Origin: an uncultured Desulfobulbus sp.
GTDB taxonomy: Bacteria; Desulfobacterota; Desulfobulbia; Desulfobulbales; Desulfobulbaceae
DNA length: 64,000 nt
NCBI RefSeq assembly: GCF_963665445.1
Contig: NZ_OY762276.1
Span: 3,466,601-3,530,600 of the forward strand
Direction: 5' to 3'
In this document: piece by piece, positions 16,506-25,684 of the stretch
Layout: every line of letters begins with the position of its first letter
How positions within the stretch are numbered: position 1 is the first letter of the stretch
Notes under the pieces: generated by a model
What the model was told of the DNA's origin: nothing
The model's input: only the letters and a program-made list of their open reading frames with translations
Databases searched by the model: none
Program-made: the position numbers and the translations under genes

Positions 16506-18764
16506 CTAGACCAAAGAACCGGAATAGTTCCCTGTGATCACGTCAGGCAACTCGCCGCGACCATGGAGAAGTGCAGTGACCGCCATACTTTCACGCTTGG
16601 CGGCAGCATGGCTGACATCGACCACGAAATAGTCGACGCCCATACGGGAAAACTCCTCCACATAGGCAAGCTGTGAGAAGGCGTTGTGGGAAAAGGCGTA
16701 GACAGCCTCCGGACGGCGATCGAGGTAAAAGCGCTCACCGCGTCCACTGACAAAGCTCCGTTGTCCCTGGAAATGGGGCGCATCCAGGCGGGCGGAAAAG
16801 AGCGGTGGCCGTCCGTAGACATACATGCCGATCTGCATGGAAGCGCCTTGCCGCAGCTGGGCTCGGTGGGCAAGCGTTTGCTCAAGGGTTACCCGATCGG
16901 TTTCCAGGCAGAACTGGATTCCGGCAAGACCGGCCTGCTGATATTGCAACAAGGCCGGCGTATTGAGCAGGTTGCAGGAATAGTCGCCAAAGACTTCCAA
17001 AGGCTGCAAGGTACGCTGAGCATTTTCCTCTGCAAAGAAGGCCATCTGTCCGATGTGACTGATCTGAAAACGCTGTGCACCGCACCGCCGCAACCCCTCT
17101 ATGGCTTGCCTCATCCTGGAGATCTGCGATTCCTGCAGAACCGTCGGCAGCGCCCAAACCACGTTGTCGTAGAGGTGGCCGAGCTTCGCACCGGATCGCA
17201 ATACCCGCTCAACATTGGCTCGGTCTATGTCCAAAACGACCCTGGAGACCTGAAAGGGGAAACGCTGGCGTGCGCTCTCCAGCGAACTGACTTTCAGCCA
17301 CCATTCAGGGCCGTCATGTCCCCTCCTTTCCCGGGGAGGTCGTCGCTCTGGTTTACCTTTCTGCTTTTCAGGGGGTACGGCGGGCAGCGTATCGCCACCT
17401 AAATCGAGGAGTTGCCTGCGCACACTTGCCGCATGAAGCGCCGGCGCAGGGGTTGCGGAAATTTTTTGGGTGAGGCCTGTGCGCTCCTTGCCCCCCCGAC
17501 CACTGACGTCAACCCGATACAATAAGCCATGGGAGGCCTTGGGCAAAACGCCTCCGTCGTCATTCTCCAGCGGAATCGAGACCACCTGTCCCTTATGGGC
17601 CTGTTCCACCCGCCTCCCTTTAAACTCCATCGCACGTAAAGTAAAGCTTTTACGTTCCCCGCTCCGCTCTTCGTACAGCCGCAATCGATCACCGTTTTTC
17701 AGGGGAACCTGAAGATGGACCTGCAAGACGAGTTGCCGCTGGCCGGCTCCCCCCTTGCCGCGTTCAAGTTTGGTCACCTTGCCGACGAGTTCTCCGCTGC
17801 TGCCGGAAAAGTTGGGTTGAATGATCCGATCTTCCTGGCCGCTGATAAAAAAGCCGGAGGAACGTTTTCTCCCCATGGCCGCATCCAGGCAGGCCAGCGC
17901 CTCTTCCCGGATCGATTTGAATTGCTGTGGCGGCAGATCGAGCCCGTCCAAGGCCAAACGGTAGGCGCGAACCACGTTGCGCACATAGGCCACCGACTTG
18001 AGCCGCCCCTCGATTTTCAAGCTGACCACGCCGGTATCGCGAACCTGTGCCAATGCATCGATAGCGCAGAGGTCATTCATCGAGAACAGATAACCGCCTT
18101 TTTTGCCTGCCCCCCCGCGACCTCCACTCTTTCCCGAGGCAACCCAGTCGTAGCGTCTCCGGCACGGCTGCACGCACTGTCCTCGCAGGCTCGATTTTCC
18201 GCCATGGAGACTGGAAAAACGACAGAGACCGGAATAACTGAAACACATGGCGCCATGGATAAAAATTTCCAGTTCAACCCCTGTCTGCTGGTGAATGGCA
18301 CGGATTTCCTCCAGGCTCAACTCCCGGGCCAACACAACCCTCTCAAAGCCCAGATCGCGAAAAGAAGAGGCGGCCACGGCGGTATTGACGGTCATAAGGG
18401 TGGAGGCATGCACCTTGAGGCTGGGAAAATAGCGGCGAACAAGATACAACAGCCCAAGATCCTGAAGGATAAGTGCATCCGGACCAATGGCGGCGAGGCG
18501 CTGCAGGGATTCAAGTGCCATGCGCACCTCGCCCTCCTTCATCAGGCTGTTCATGGCCACATAGATTTTTTTCCCCTGGCCATGGGCATGTTCGGTCATG
18601 CCCTTGATCTCGCCAAAGGTAAAATCTCGGCTGAGGGCGCGGGCATTGAGTCCCGGGGCACCGACGTACACCGCATCCGCGCCTTCATCCAGGGCCGCTT
18701 CAAAGGCGGCAACGGTTCCTGCGGGCGCAAGCAGCTCCATGGAATGCGCAGGGGACTGACTCAT
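16506..18764 (-). CDS. Peptidase U32 family protein, RlhA/YegQ-like
   Basis: A 752-residue protein with a TIM-barrel U32 domain. The family motif ELEIFIHGAMCFSYSGLC lies at 165-181. C174, C181, C197 and C201 are the likely Fe-S ligands. Characterised relatives (E. coli RlhA, TrhP, UbiU/V) hydroxylate RNA bases or ubiquinone using prephenate or unknown oxygen donors, rather than acting as proteases. Length is close to the 650-850 residues of RlhA-type proteins, which add a C-terminal DUF3656 region. RlhA modifies 23S rRNA, but the substrate here is inferred only. It is the last gene in the leftward run from hslR. Confidence 0.85.
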   Translation of the reverse strand: MSQSPAHSMELLAPAGTVAAFEAALDEGADAVYVGAPGLNARALSRDFTFGEIKGMTEHAHGQGKKIYVAMNSLMKEGEVRMALESLQRLAAIGPDALILQDLGLLYLVRRYFPSLKVHASTLMTVNTAVAASSFRDLGFERVVLARELSLEEIRAIHQQTGVELEIFIHGAMCFSYSGLCRFSSLHGGKSSLRGQCVQPCRRRYDWVASGKSGGRGGAGKKGGYLFSMNDLCAIDALAQVRDTGVVSLKIEGRLKSVAYVRNVVRAYRLALDGLDLPPQQFKSIREEALACLDAAMGRKRSSGFFISGQEDRIIQPNFSGSSGELVGKVTKLERGKGGAGQRQLVLQVHLQVPLKNGDRLRLYEERSGERKSFTLRAMEFKGRRVEQAHKGQVVSIPLENDDGGVLPKASHGLLYRVDVSGRGGKERTGLTQKISATPAPALHAASVRRQLLDLGGDTLPAVPPEKQKGKPERRPPRERRGHDGPEWWLKVSSLESARQRFPFQVSRVVLDIDRANVERVLRSGAKLGHLYDNVVWALPTVLQESQISRMRQAIEGLRRCGAQRFQISHIGQMAFFAEENAQRTLQPLEVFGDYSCNLLNTPALLQYQQAGLAGIQFCLETDRVTLEQTLAHRAQLRQGASMQIGMYVYGRPPLFSARLDAPHFQGQRSFVSGRGERFYLDRRPEAVYAFSHNAFSQLAYVEEFSRMGVDYFVVDVSHAAAKRESMAVTALLHGRGELPDVITGNYSGSLV

Positions 18765-18846
18765 GCCTGTTCACCGAAAATCAAAAAGAGGTCAAGCGAA
18801 CCGTTCTCGGCTCGCCACAAGAAAAATTTCATGTAACTCTAAGAAA

Positions 18847-20310
18847 TTACTCAACAGCGGCGTTGAGTTTCAAGGGGTAATCAAGAGGAGGGATGGGCAG
18901 GATAAAAAAGAAATTATTGCCTTCCGGAGTGGGTTCGTAGCCCACCTGTCCACCATGCATTTCAACGACCAGGCGAATGAAGGAGAGTCCATGTCCGGTT
19001 CCGGGAATATCCGTATTGTCACCACCACGCATCCCTTCCTGGAACAACTGGTTTCCCTCGTCCACACTCATATTCGGGCCGGTGGTGAACACGTTGAATT
19101 TAATGCCCTTCTGGCCGGTACGGTTGAAATTTTCCACCACTTCACGGCCATAGGCCATGGCCTTCCTCGTCCTTCCGCCATGATCGATGATTTCCTTGGT
19201 GTACTTGGCCGCATTGGAGAAGAGGTTGGCGTAGACCTGTGCCAGCAGACCGATATCCACCAGAATCGGAAATTCTTCCCCATACATGTTTCGCGGCCGT
19301 TCCACGCTCACATTGGCAGCCTTCAGCCGACTGGCATAATGTTCCAATTGAGGAATGATCACCTCTTTTTCGACAAAGCACCGCTTCGGGTGCAGCACCA
19401 GGTGACCCCGCTCGAAATGCTCGCGTCGAAACAAACTCTCGATAAAGAGGCTCATGTTGGCATGATGCTTCACGATCTCCTGATAGTACATCAGCAGTTC
19501 ATCCTGCAGGGATTGGAGCTTGCTGCAGCAGTAGCTGCAGGTTCCGGGGAGAGCTCCAGGATCGTGACTGCCGGCGATCTCATTTTTCAATTCCTCGATC
19601 AGGCCGATCTTCTTTTTGAGCTGATTGAAGAGGTGGCGAAAATACATATTGGGCACAATGATATTGTGCTCAATATCGATCACCAGGGTATTGATGAACT
19701 TGAGTCGTTCGATATTTTGGCGGGCGATCAAACGGTTATCGAGGTTGTAGCCGATTCGGTTGGCGAATTTGGCGAAAAAAAACTTATCGACCTCGGAAAG
19801 CCCGCCCTGCCGCCGCACCGCATACATGCCGAGAATTCTCGATCCACCACATAATCCATGCAGATCATTCCACATCCTGATCTGTTCACGGCCTTCGGCG
19901 GTGGGAACTTCTTTTCCACTGCGTCCGTAGGGATGCTTGCTGAAAATGGGCACCATGTAGGCGCCCGCCATCTCGTAGGGCGTTTCATTGAGCTGAATCG
20001 GAAAACGTGCCGGTTCCGGCGGGGTGAGCACACCGCGCTCGCTTGAACAGACCAGCTGCAAGCCCTCTTCCCCCTGACAGAGATAGAGCGAACTCGCCAT
20101 CCCGATCAAGGCCAGGGGAATGGAAACACAGATGCGGTAGAAATCATCCAGAGAATCATACTCCTGGGCCAGATCGAAAAAGGCCTTGAGAAAATCGTTG
20201 CGTCCCTGGGAGAAGTTATACTTGGTATAACTCTCCGCCTTCTCCTGAACACGGCGGCAGACAGGCTCCAAATCCGGAGGAATGGCGGTGTTTTCGTAGG
20301 GTTCGATCAT
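18847..20310 (-). CDS. Cytosolic sensor histidine kinase-like protein
   Basis: A 487-residue protein without membrane segments. Residues about 40-200 look like a GAF-type sensor. DIEHNIIVPNMYF (H215) occupies the place of the H-box but is not a canonical HisKA motif. The C-terminal HATPase has an N box, YANLFSNAAKYT (about 360-371), and a G box, PGTGHGLSFIRLVVEMHGG. A cysteine group, C258, C261 and C262 in CSYCC, lies in the helical linker and could sense redox state or metal. It sits between pyrR and the U32 gene with no response regulator beside it. Kinase activity is probable but the phosphoacceptor is uncertain. Confidence 0.75.
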   Translation of the reverse strand: MIEPYENTAIPPDLEPVCRRVQEKAESYTKYNFSQGRNDFLKAFFDLAQEYDSLDDFYRICVSIPLALIGMASSLYLCQGEEGLQLVCSSERGVLTPPEPARFPIQLNETPYEMAGAYMVPIFSKHPYGRSGKEVPTAEGREQIRMWNDLHGLCGGSRILGMYAVRRQGGLSEVDKFFFAKFANRIGYNLDNRLIARQNIERLKFINTLVIDIEHNIIVPNMYFRHLFNQLKKKIGLIEELKNEIAGSHDPGALPGTCSYCCSKLQSLQDELLMYYQEIVKHHANMSLFIESLFRREHFERGHLVLHPKRCFVEKEVIIPQLEHYASRLKAANVSVERPRNMYGEEFPILVDIGLLAQVYANLFSNAAKYTKEIIDHGGRTRKAMAYGREVVENFNRTGQKGIKFNVFTTGPNMSVDEGNQLFQEGMRGGDNTDIPGTGHGLSFIRLVVEMHGGQVGYEPTPEGNNFFFILPIPPLDYPLKLNAAVE

Positions 20311-20362
20311 GGCATCGCAAGCTGAATACGTTTATGCTCCAGGTTACCGCCGGGCCTCGGTC

Positions 20363-20896
20363 TCAACGCGGGGAAAGGACCACCGCATCTTGATCATCCT
20401 TTTCATTCAAGAGGACATCCACCCGTTCATTGGGGCTGGGGCTGACGCTCATGCCCACATAATCGGGTTGAATCGGCAACTCGCGCCCTCCCCGATCCAC
20501 CAAGACCGCCAGTTGGATGGAAAGCGGCCGGCCGTAATCCATGATCGCATCCATGGCGGCACGTATGGTGCGCCCGGTGAAGATGACGTCATCGACCAAA
20601 AGAACCCGCTTATCTTCAAGCAGAAAACCAATATCCGATTTTTTGACGATCGGATTTTGCGAAATCAGGCTCCAATCGTCGCGGTAGAGGGTGATGTCGA
20701 GATTTCCGGCAGGCAACTCCACGCCCTCGCGCTGCTCGATCTTCTCCTTGATGCGCCTTGCCAGAAAAACACCGCCGGTATGAATACCTACGATGGAAAG
20801 ATCGGCAACACCGTGGTTTCGCTCGACGATCTCCAGGCTGATTCGATCCAGGCTGCGTTCGACATCGCTGCTGATCATGATGGTCCGTGCTGTCAT
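20363..20896 (-). CDS. pyrR: Bifunctional pyr operon regulator/uracil phosphoribosyltransferase PyrR
   Basis: A 177-residue type I phosphoribosyltransferase. [17 protein letters not shown] is the PRPP loop. [21 protein letters not shown] and the C-terminal [16 protein letters not shown] are typical of PyrR. In firmicutes PyrR binds pyr mRNA leaders; many proteobacterial homologues may only be uracil phosphoribosyltransferases. No PyrR-type leader or other pyrimidine gene is visible here. The start overlaps the purN end by four bases, so it belongs to the purine-side operon. Confidence 0.92.
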   Translation of the reverse strand: MTARTIMISSDVERSLDRISLEIVERNHGVADLSIVGIHTGGVFLARRIKEKIEQREGVELPAGNLDITLYRDDWSLISQNPIVKKSDIGFLLEDKRVLLVDDVIFTGRTIRAAMDAIMDYGRPLSIQLAVLVDRGGRELPIQPDYVGMSVSPSPNERVDVLLNEKDDQDAVVLSPR

Positions 20897-21474
20897 GCTT
20901 TCACCCTGTTCCAGTAATAATCAATCCCCTTGGCACTCACCATGTTGATGGCCTCGGGGTAGACCTCGCACTCCACCGCAAAGACACGGTCGGCGATATC
21001 ATCGGGAGTATCATCGTCATCAAGGGCAACGCAGCGCTGCAGCACGATCGGCCCCTGGTCGTAGGACTCATTGGCGAAATGGACCGTGCACCCGCTCACC
21101 GTGCACCCCCTTGCCTTGACCGCCTCGTGCACGTGATGGCCATAGTATCCGGCACCGCAAAAGGAAGGAATCAGCGAGGGGTGAATATTGAGCACCGCTC
21201 TCTCCAGCCGCTCGGGAGGCGTGTACAGCTTGAGATATCCGGCCAGGGCGATCAGATCGATGTCGTAATCGGCGAGGATCGTGTTGATGGCCTCGCTGTC
21301 CTGGGCAAAGAAGGCGGGATAGCCGTAGCGTTCGGCCTTTTCCAGCCCGAGCGCGCTCTTCACGTTGGACACCACCACCAAAATCTCCGCCTGCAGGGTG
21401 CCCTTGGTGATGCGCTCGTGGAAGTTATCAAGCGTTCTGCCACTTCCGGAGAGCAGCACCGCCATCTTAAGCAT
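20893..21474 (-). CDS. purN: Phosphoribosylglycinamide formyltransferase PurN
   Basis: A 193-residue enzyme that formylates GAR to FGAR with 10-formyl-tetrahydrofolate in purine synthesis. [14 protein letters not shown] is the phosphate-binding start, [13 protein letters not shown] carries the catalytic His, and [16 protein letters not shown] holds the catalytic Asp region. ATG 21474 is preferred to an upstream start because GGGGGAG precedes it and the upstream residues do not match the family. It overlaps purH by 8 bp and pyrR by 4 bp. Confidence 0.93.
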   Translation of the reverse strand: MLKMAVLLSGSGRTLDNFHERITKGTLQAEILVVVSNVKSALGLEKAERYGYPAFFAQDSEAINTILADYDIDLIALAGYLKLYTPPERLERAVLNIHPSLIPSFCGAGYYGHHVHEAVKARGCTVSGCTVHFANESYDQGPIVLQRCVALDDDDTPDDIADRVFAVECEVYPEAINMVSAKGIDYYWNRVKA

Positions 21475-22099
21475 TGTTGTCTCCCCCGGCAAAGTAGGGG
21501 TTGGTTTGCGGATCGACCGTGCGCAGCCAGTCAATAATGGCGGTATCGTAGGTACTGGTCAGCTCGAAGACCTTGCAGGCAAGGCGAAAGCGGGTGGTCA
21601 GGGTGGTGTTGCCACGCGCCTGCAACTCCTCCAGCACAACCGCATAATCGGCCGGGTCGACAATGACGGTCACGTCGTGAAAATTCTTTGCCGCGGCACG
21701 CAGCATGGTCGGCCCGCCGATGTCGATGTTTTCAATGGCGTCGGCCAGGGTGCAGTTGGGATTGGCAACGGTCTTGGCAAAGGCATAGAGGTTGACCGCA
21801 ATGATATCAATGGGCTTGATGCCCTGACTTTTGCACTGTTCCTGATGCTCGGCATTGGCGCGCTGATGGAGAATACCGCCGTGGACCAACGGATGCAGGG
21901 TTTTCACCCGGCCGTCAAGCATCTCGGGAAAACCGGTGAACTCGGATACGTCCTTCACCGGCACGCCGCTGGTCCGCAGTTTCTGGGCGGTTCCACCGGT
22001 GGAGAGGATCTCGATCCCCATGGCAGCCAAGGCCTTGGCAAAATCCTCACATCCCGATTTATCGGTCAGGCTGATCAACGCCCGCTCAACTTTTCTCAT
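21467..22099 (-). CDS. purH: Stand-alone IMP cyclohydrolase (N-terminal half of PurH)
   Basis: A 210-residue protein equivalent to the MGS-like inosinicase domain of PurH, which closes FAICAR to [51 protein letters not shown] and [15 protein letters not shown] are all conserved. The stop codon falls where full PurH would continue into about 300 residues of AICAR transformylase. No such domain follows in any frame, so the two activities are split in this organism. ATG 22099 is favoured over 22102 because AAGGAG is better spaced. The gene overlaps purN. Confidence 0.9.
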   Translation of the reverse strand: MRKVERALISLTDKSGCEDFAKALAAMGIEILSTGGTAQKLRTSGVPVKDVSEFTGFPEMLDGRVKTLHPLVHGGILHQRANAEHQEQCKSQGIKPIDIIAVNLYAFAKTVANPNCTLADAIENIDIGGPTMLRAAAKNFHDVTVIVDPADYAVVLEELQARGNTTLTTRFRLACKVFELTSTYDTAIIDWLRTVDPQTNPYFAGGDNNA

Positions 22100-22117
22100 C
22101 ATTGCTCCTTCAATACC

Positions 22118-22498
22118 CTACTCTTTTTTAAGAAATCGGCGGATCTTCCGCCGCTCGTGTTTTTCCGGCCGCCGTTCAGGAGGGGCTCCCTGCAGCCGTA
22201 CTATGCGCCGCTGTTCTTCCAGTCGTTCCCGTTTTTCCACCGACTCTTCGGTTTCCTCAAAAAGAGTCCGGGCCACACTGGCCGGGCCGCGGCGCTCGCT
22301 CAGTTCGACAACCCTGATCGTGAACTCAGAAAAATCCCGCCGAACCAGGAGCATATCCCCGATCTGGACCGAGCGGGAGGGCTTGACCCGGTTGCCGTTC
22401 ACGGTGACATGGCCTCCGCTGACTGCCTGAGAGGCCAGCGACCGTGTTTTAAAAAAACGGGCGGCCCACAACCATTTGTCAATACGAACTGTATCCAT
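22118..22498 (-). CDS. hslR: S4-domain RNA-binding protein, heat-shock protein 15 family
   Basis: A 126-residue protein with an N-terminal S4 domain: MDTVRIDKWLWAARFFKTRS and GGHVTVNGNRVKPSR. A basic, charged tail carries KRERLEEQRR and EKHERRKIRR. Hsp15 binds 50S subunits that carry stalled peptidyl-tRNA and helps recycle them. It heads the leftward run hslR-purH-purN-pyrR. Confidence 0.87.
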   Translation of the reverse strand: MDTVRIDKWLWAARFFKTRSLASQAVSGGHVTVNGNRVKPSRSVQIGDMLLVRRDFSEFTIRVVELSERRGPASVARTLFEETEESVEKRERLEEQRRIVRLQGAPPERRPEKHERRKIRRFLKKE

Positions 22499-22650
22499 CC
22501 TGGAAATTAACGGTTGAATTTACGCCTCAAATTACCACAGTTTGCCGAATCGATCAAACAAAGAAGGGCCCGATAAATCGCCTCTTCTTGGAGAGCAGAC
22601 CATACCGGGAAGGCATGTTGCCGGGCTTGCCGATCTGCAAAAAATGAGGT

Positions 22651-23442
22651 ATGGGAGGTTTTCCCTTCAGCAAGAGATTGCCCATGCCGTTACAATCCGT
22701 TGGAATCAGCAACTTCACCTGCCCCGTCCGCATTCCGGAAAAGGACGGCGGCATCCAGCAAACCGTCGCCACCATGCATCTCATGGCCCAGGTGCCCAGG
22801 GAACGGGCCGCCTCCTGCGCCGGCATCATGCATGCGGTGCTCACCGAGTATCTGCCGGACATCCACTCCGGGGTTTTTCCCGAACTCCTGGCCCAGATCC
22901 GCGACCGGCTCCAGGCCGATGAAGCCAGCCTGGAAATGCATTTCCCCTACTTCATCGCCAAAAAGGCACCGGTCACCGGCACCACCAGCCTGATGGAGTA
23001 CCAGTGCACCTTCACCGCGGACTCGGGCACCGGCACCGAACCCCTGCTGACGGTGGCGGTCCCGGTCACCACCCTGTGTCCCTGCTCAAAGGAGATCAGC
23101 GAGGCGGGAGCGCATAACCAACGGGCGGAGGTCACCCTGACGGTACGACCGCTGTCGATGATCTGGCTCGAGGACCTGATCGGCCTGGTGGAAACCTGCG
23201 GCTCCTGCGAAATATATGCACTGCTCAAACGACCCGACGAGAAATTCGTCACCGAACAGGCCTATGCCCAGCCGATGTTTGTCGAGGATGTGGTGCGCAA
23301 GGTGGCGCAACAGGTTGCAGCGCGCAGCGACGTCGCCTGGTTCTCCGTTGGCGTGGAGAGTTTCGAGTCAATTCACAAACACAGTGCCTACGCCTTTGTT
23401 GACAGCCGCGATCTTGGCGAAATACCGGTGCAACATCCGTAA
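22651..23442 (+). CDS. folE2: GTP cyclohydrolase FolE2
   Basis: A 263-residue type IB GTP cyclohydrolase that makes dihydroneopterin triphosphate, the first step to folate and queuosine. The conserved metal-site cysteine is in TTLCPCSKEISEAGAHNQR, and ETCGSCEIYALLKRPDEK and VGVESFESIHKHSAYA also match FolE2. Unlike zinc-dependent FolE, FolE2 can use several metals. ATG 22651 keeps the first beta strand. ATG 22684 (MPLQSVGIS), with AAGAGA upstream, is an equally possible start giving 252 residues. It is transcribed alone and convergent with the aldehyde dehydrogenase. Confidence 0.92.
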   Translation: MGGFPFSKRLPMPLQSVGISNFTCPVRIPEKDGGIQQTVATMHLMAQVPRERAASCAGIMHAVLTEYLPDIHSGVFPELLAQIRDRLQADEASLEMHFPYFIAKKAPVTGTTSLMEYQCTFTADSGTGTEPLLTVAVPVTTLCPCSKEISEAGAHNQRAEVTLTVRPLSMIWLEDLIGLVETCGSCEIYALLKRPDEKFVTEQAYAQPMFVEDVVRKVAQQVAARSDVAWFSVGVESFESIHKHSAYAFVDSRDLGEIPVQHP

Positions 23443-23461
23443 AGCCACCCCGGGGCAGCGT

Positions 23462-24925
23462 TTAGAGGGGGGAGCCCAATCCGCCCAGGCAGAGATATTT
23501 CAGTTCCAGATAATCTTCCAGGCCGTATTTGGACCCTTCCCGCCCGATTCCCGATTCCTTGATGCCGCCAAAGGGCGCTGCCTCGGAAGACATGCGGCCG
23601 GTATTGATCCCCACCATGCCGTATTCCAGCGCTTCCGCAACCCGCCAGATCCGTCCGATGTCGCGGCTGAAAAAATAGGCTGCCAGGCCATAGGGGGTCT
23701 TGTTGGCCAGACGAACTGCGTCCCGATCCTCCTTGAACGAAAAAAGCGGCGCCACCGGGCCAAAGGTCTCCTCATGGGCAATGAGCATATCCTCGGTGGC
23801 CTGAGTCAATACGGTCGGGGCGTAAAAACATCCTGAGGGATGCAGCCGTTCGCCGCCGCAGGCAATGCAGGCACCGTTGGCCACTGCATCACGCACTTGA
23901 TTTTCGACCTTCGCCACAGCCCCCAGATCGATGAGCGGCCCCTGCTCCACGCCCTCATCAAAGCCATTGCCCACGCGCAGCCGGCGAACTTCCTTGATCA
24001 GCTTTTCAGCAAACTGCTCGTACACCGATTCTTGAACGATAAAACGGTTGGCGCAGACACAGGTCTGCCCGGAATTGCGATACTTGCTCGCCATGGCGCC
24101 ACGCACGGCCGCATCGATATCGGCATCGTCAAAGACGATGAAAGGGGCATGACCGCCGAGTTCCAGGGAAACCTTTTTCACGGTTGCGGCACAGTCGCGC
24201 ATCAAGAGCTTGCCCACCTCGGTCGATCCGGTGAAGCTGAGCTTGCGCACCAGGGGATTTGCGGTCATCTCCTTGCCGATTTCCTCGGCAGGCCCGGTGA
24301 TCACATTGAAGACTCCCGGCGGGATACCGGCAGCATCGGCTAGCCAGGCAAGGGCCAGGGCGGAAAAGGGCGTTTGCGCAGCCGGCTTGATCACCACCGG
24401 GCAACCGGCGGCCAAGGCCGGAGCAGCCTTCCGGGTGATCATCTGCGAAGGAAAATTCCAGGGCGTGATAGCAGCACAAACCCCTATCGGTTCCTTGAGG
24501 ACCACGATCCGCTTTCCTTTCTGCGCCATGGGGATGGTGTCGCCATAGACCCGCTTGGCCTCCTCGGCGTACCATTCAACATACGAGGCGCCATGAAGCA
24601 CTTCGCCCCGCGCCTCGGCAAGCGGCTTCCCCTGCTCCAGGGTCATGAGGATCGCCAGGTCCCCATGATGCTCGACAATGAGCTCATACCAACGCCGCAG
24701 CAAACGGGATCTTTCCTCCGCGGTCAGGGCCCGCCAGGCAGGCCAGGCGCGGGAAGCCGCCTCAATGGCCGCGGTGGTTTCCTTTCGACCAAGCGCTGGC
24801 ACCGACCCCACCAACTCGTTACAGGCAGGATTGTAGACCGGAATGCGAGCCCCCTTGGCTTCATCAATCCAGGCACCATCGACATAACACTGGGAGCGCA
24901 ACAGCTCTTGACAACGTAAATTCAT
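23462..24925 (-). CDS. gabD: NAD(P)-dependent succinate-semialdehyde dehydrogenase family protein
   Basis: A 487-residue aldehyde dehydrogenase. The catalytic Cys is in NSGQTCVCANR, the general-base Glu in VSLELGGHAP, and the cofactor segment in FTGSTEVGKLL. ITPWNFPSQMITRKAAPALAAG and GMVGINTGRMSSEAAPFGGIK are characteristic of GabD-type enzymes. These oxidise succinate semialdehyde to succinate, though related aldehydes are possible. GAGAGGGGG precedes ATG 24925. No GABA transaminase is adjacent, so the in vivo substrate is inferred from family only. Confidence 0.88.
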   Translation of the reverse strand: MNLRCQELLRSQCYVDGAWIDEAKGARIPVYNPACNELVGSVPALGRKETTAAIEAASRAWPAWRALTAEERSRLLRRWYELIVEHHGDLAILMTLEQGKPLAEARGEVLHGASYVEWYAEEAKRVYGDTIPMAQKGKRIVVLKEPIGVCAAITPWNFPSQMITRKAAPALAAGCPVVIKPAAQTPFSALALAWLADAAGIPPGVFNVITGPAEEIGKEMTANPLVRKLSFTGSTEVGKLLMRDCAATVKKVSLELGGHAPFIVFDDADIDAAVRGAMASKYRNSGQTCVCANRFIVQESVYEQFAEKLIKEVRRLRVGNGFDEGVEQGPLIDLGAVAKVENQVRDAVANGACIACGGERLHPSGCFYAPTVLTQATEDMLIAHEETFGPVAPLFSFKEDRDAVRLANKTPYGLAAYFFSRDIGRIWRVAEALEYGMVGINTGRMSSEAAPFGGIKESGIGREGSKYGLEDYLELKYLCLGGLGSPL

Positions 24926-25237
24926 TGCCCCCTCTCAACAATTCCGAACAAGATGTCTCCACAAACAACGGTACACTGCGAACCCCAACATATCGTCTTG
25001 AAGTTTATCAACATCGACCAACAAAAGAAAACAGGCAGCAGGCCGCAAAAAGAGGCCGTCACTGCCTGCCATGCCCCCTCTTCCATGCGCCACTATTTTA
25101 TTGTCATGGATTTGGGTGTAAATTTTATCCATTCACAGGTGTGAGTATGCTATTGTGCATAAAGGTGTGCATCATACACTGCTGCGCCGTATTTTTCACC
25201 CCCCTAAAACCCGTGGCCAACAAAAGAACAGGTCTTT
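24926..25237. other. Divergent promoter region between gabD and the PilZ gene
   Basis: About 310 bp with no supportable gene. An imperfect nested hairpin lies near 25033-25070, where AGGCAG...CTGCCT encloses GGCC...GGCC. The region from 25090 to 25200 is AT-rich and should hold the PilZ promoter. Confidence 0.45.
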
Positions 25238-25684
25238 ATGAGTGCTGATTCCCGCAGATCACCACGTCTGAGCGATTACCTCCCCCTGGAGGTACTGGTA
25301 GTCCACATGGAGGACAATATTTTCGTTGCTGGCCCTTTTGCAGGTCGTATCATTGACATTTCCCAACACGGTGCATGCCTGCTGATGAGCCAGGTCATGC
25401 AGAATAGCTTTCATGTCTTCCATTCCACTCGAGAAAACGACCACACCATTCTGGAACTGCGCATCAGCCTGCAGCCGGATCTTGAGCAGTTCCTCCTCAA
25501 TGCACGCCCCATCTGGTTTGATCTCTTCGGCCAGGGGGAAATACGCGCCTTCAAGATGGGGGTGGAGTTCACGGAACATACGGACAAGGCCGGGATGCGG
25601 GAGCTGCAAAAGGCGATCCGCATCAACCAACCACACCGCGCCAGCTGGTGGCAACTCCATTGCCGTCCTCAGCAACGCCGCTAA
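25238..25684 (+). CDS. PilZ-domain protein (probable c-di-GMP receptor)
   Basis: A 148-residue soluble protein. RRSPR at the N-terminus supplies the RxxxR arginines, and DISQHGACLLM supplies the D/NxSxxG motif; both contact c-di-GMP in PilZ receptors. ARPIWFDLFGQGEIRAFKMGVEF is the C-terminal barrel strand pattern. PilZ proteins link c-di-GMP to motility, pili or polysaccharide production. The stop codon overlaps that of the convergent cyclase gene by four bases, so the two transcripts run into each other. Confidence 0.85.
   Translation: MSADSRRSPRLSDYLPLEVLVVHMEDNIFVAGPFAGRIIDISQHGACLLMSQVMQNSFHVFHSTRENDHTILELRISLQPDLEQFLLNARPIWFDLFGQGEIRAFKMGVEFTEHTDKAGMRELQKAIRINQPHRASWWQLHCRPQQRR

Noticed and set aside
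17715..18836. 373-codon rightward open frame
   Set aside because: Antisense to the U32 gene and without recognisable motifs.
21365..22510. 381-codon rightward open frame
   Set aside because: Covers the reverse strand of purN, purH and hslR, which are all firmly identified.
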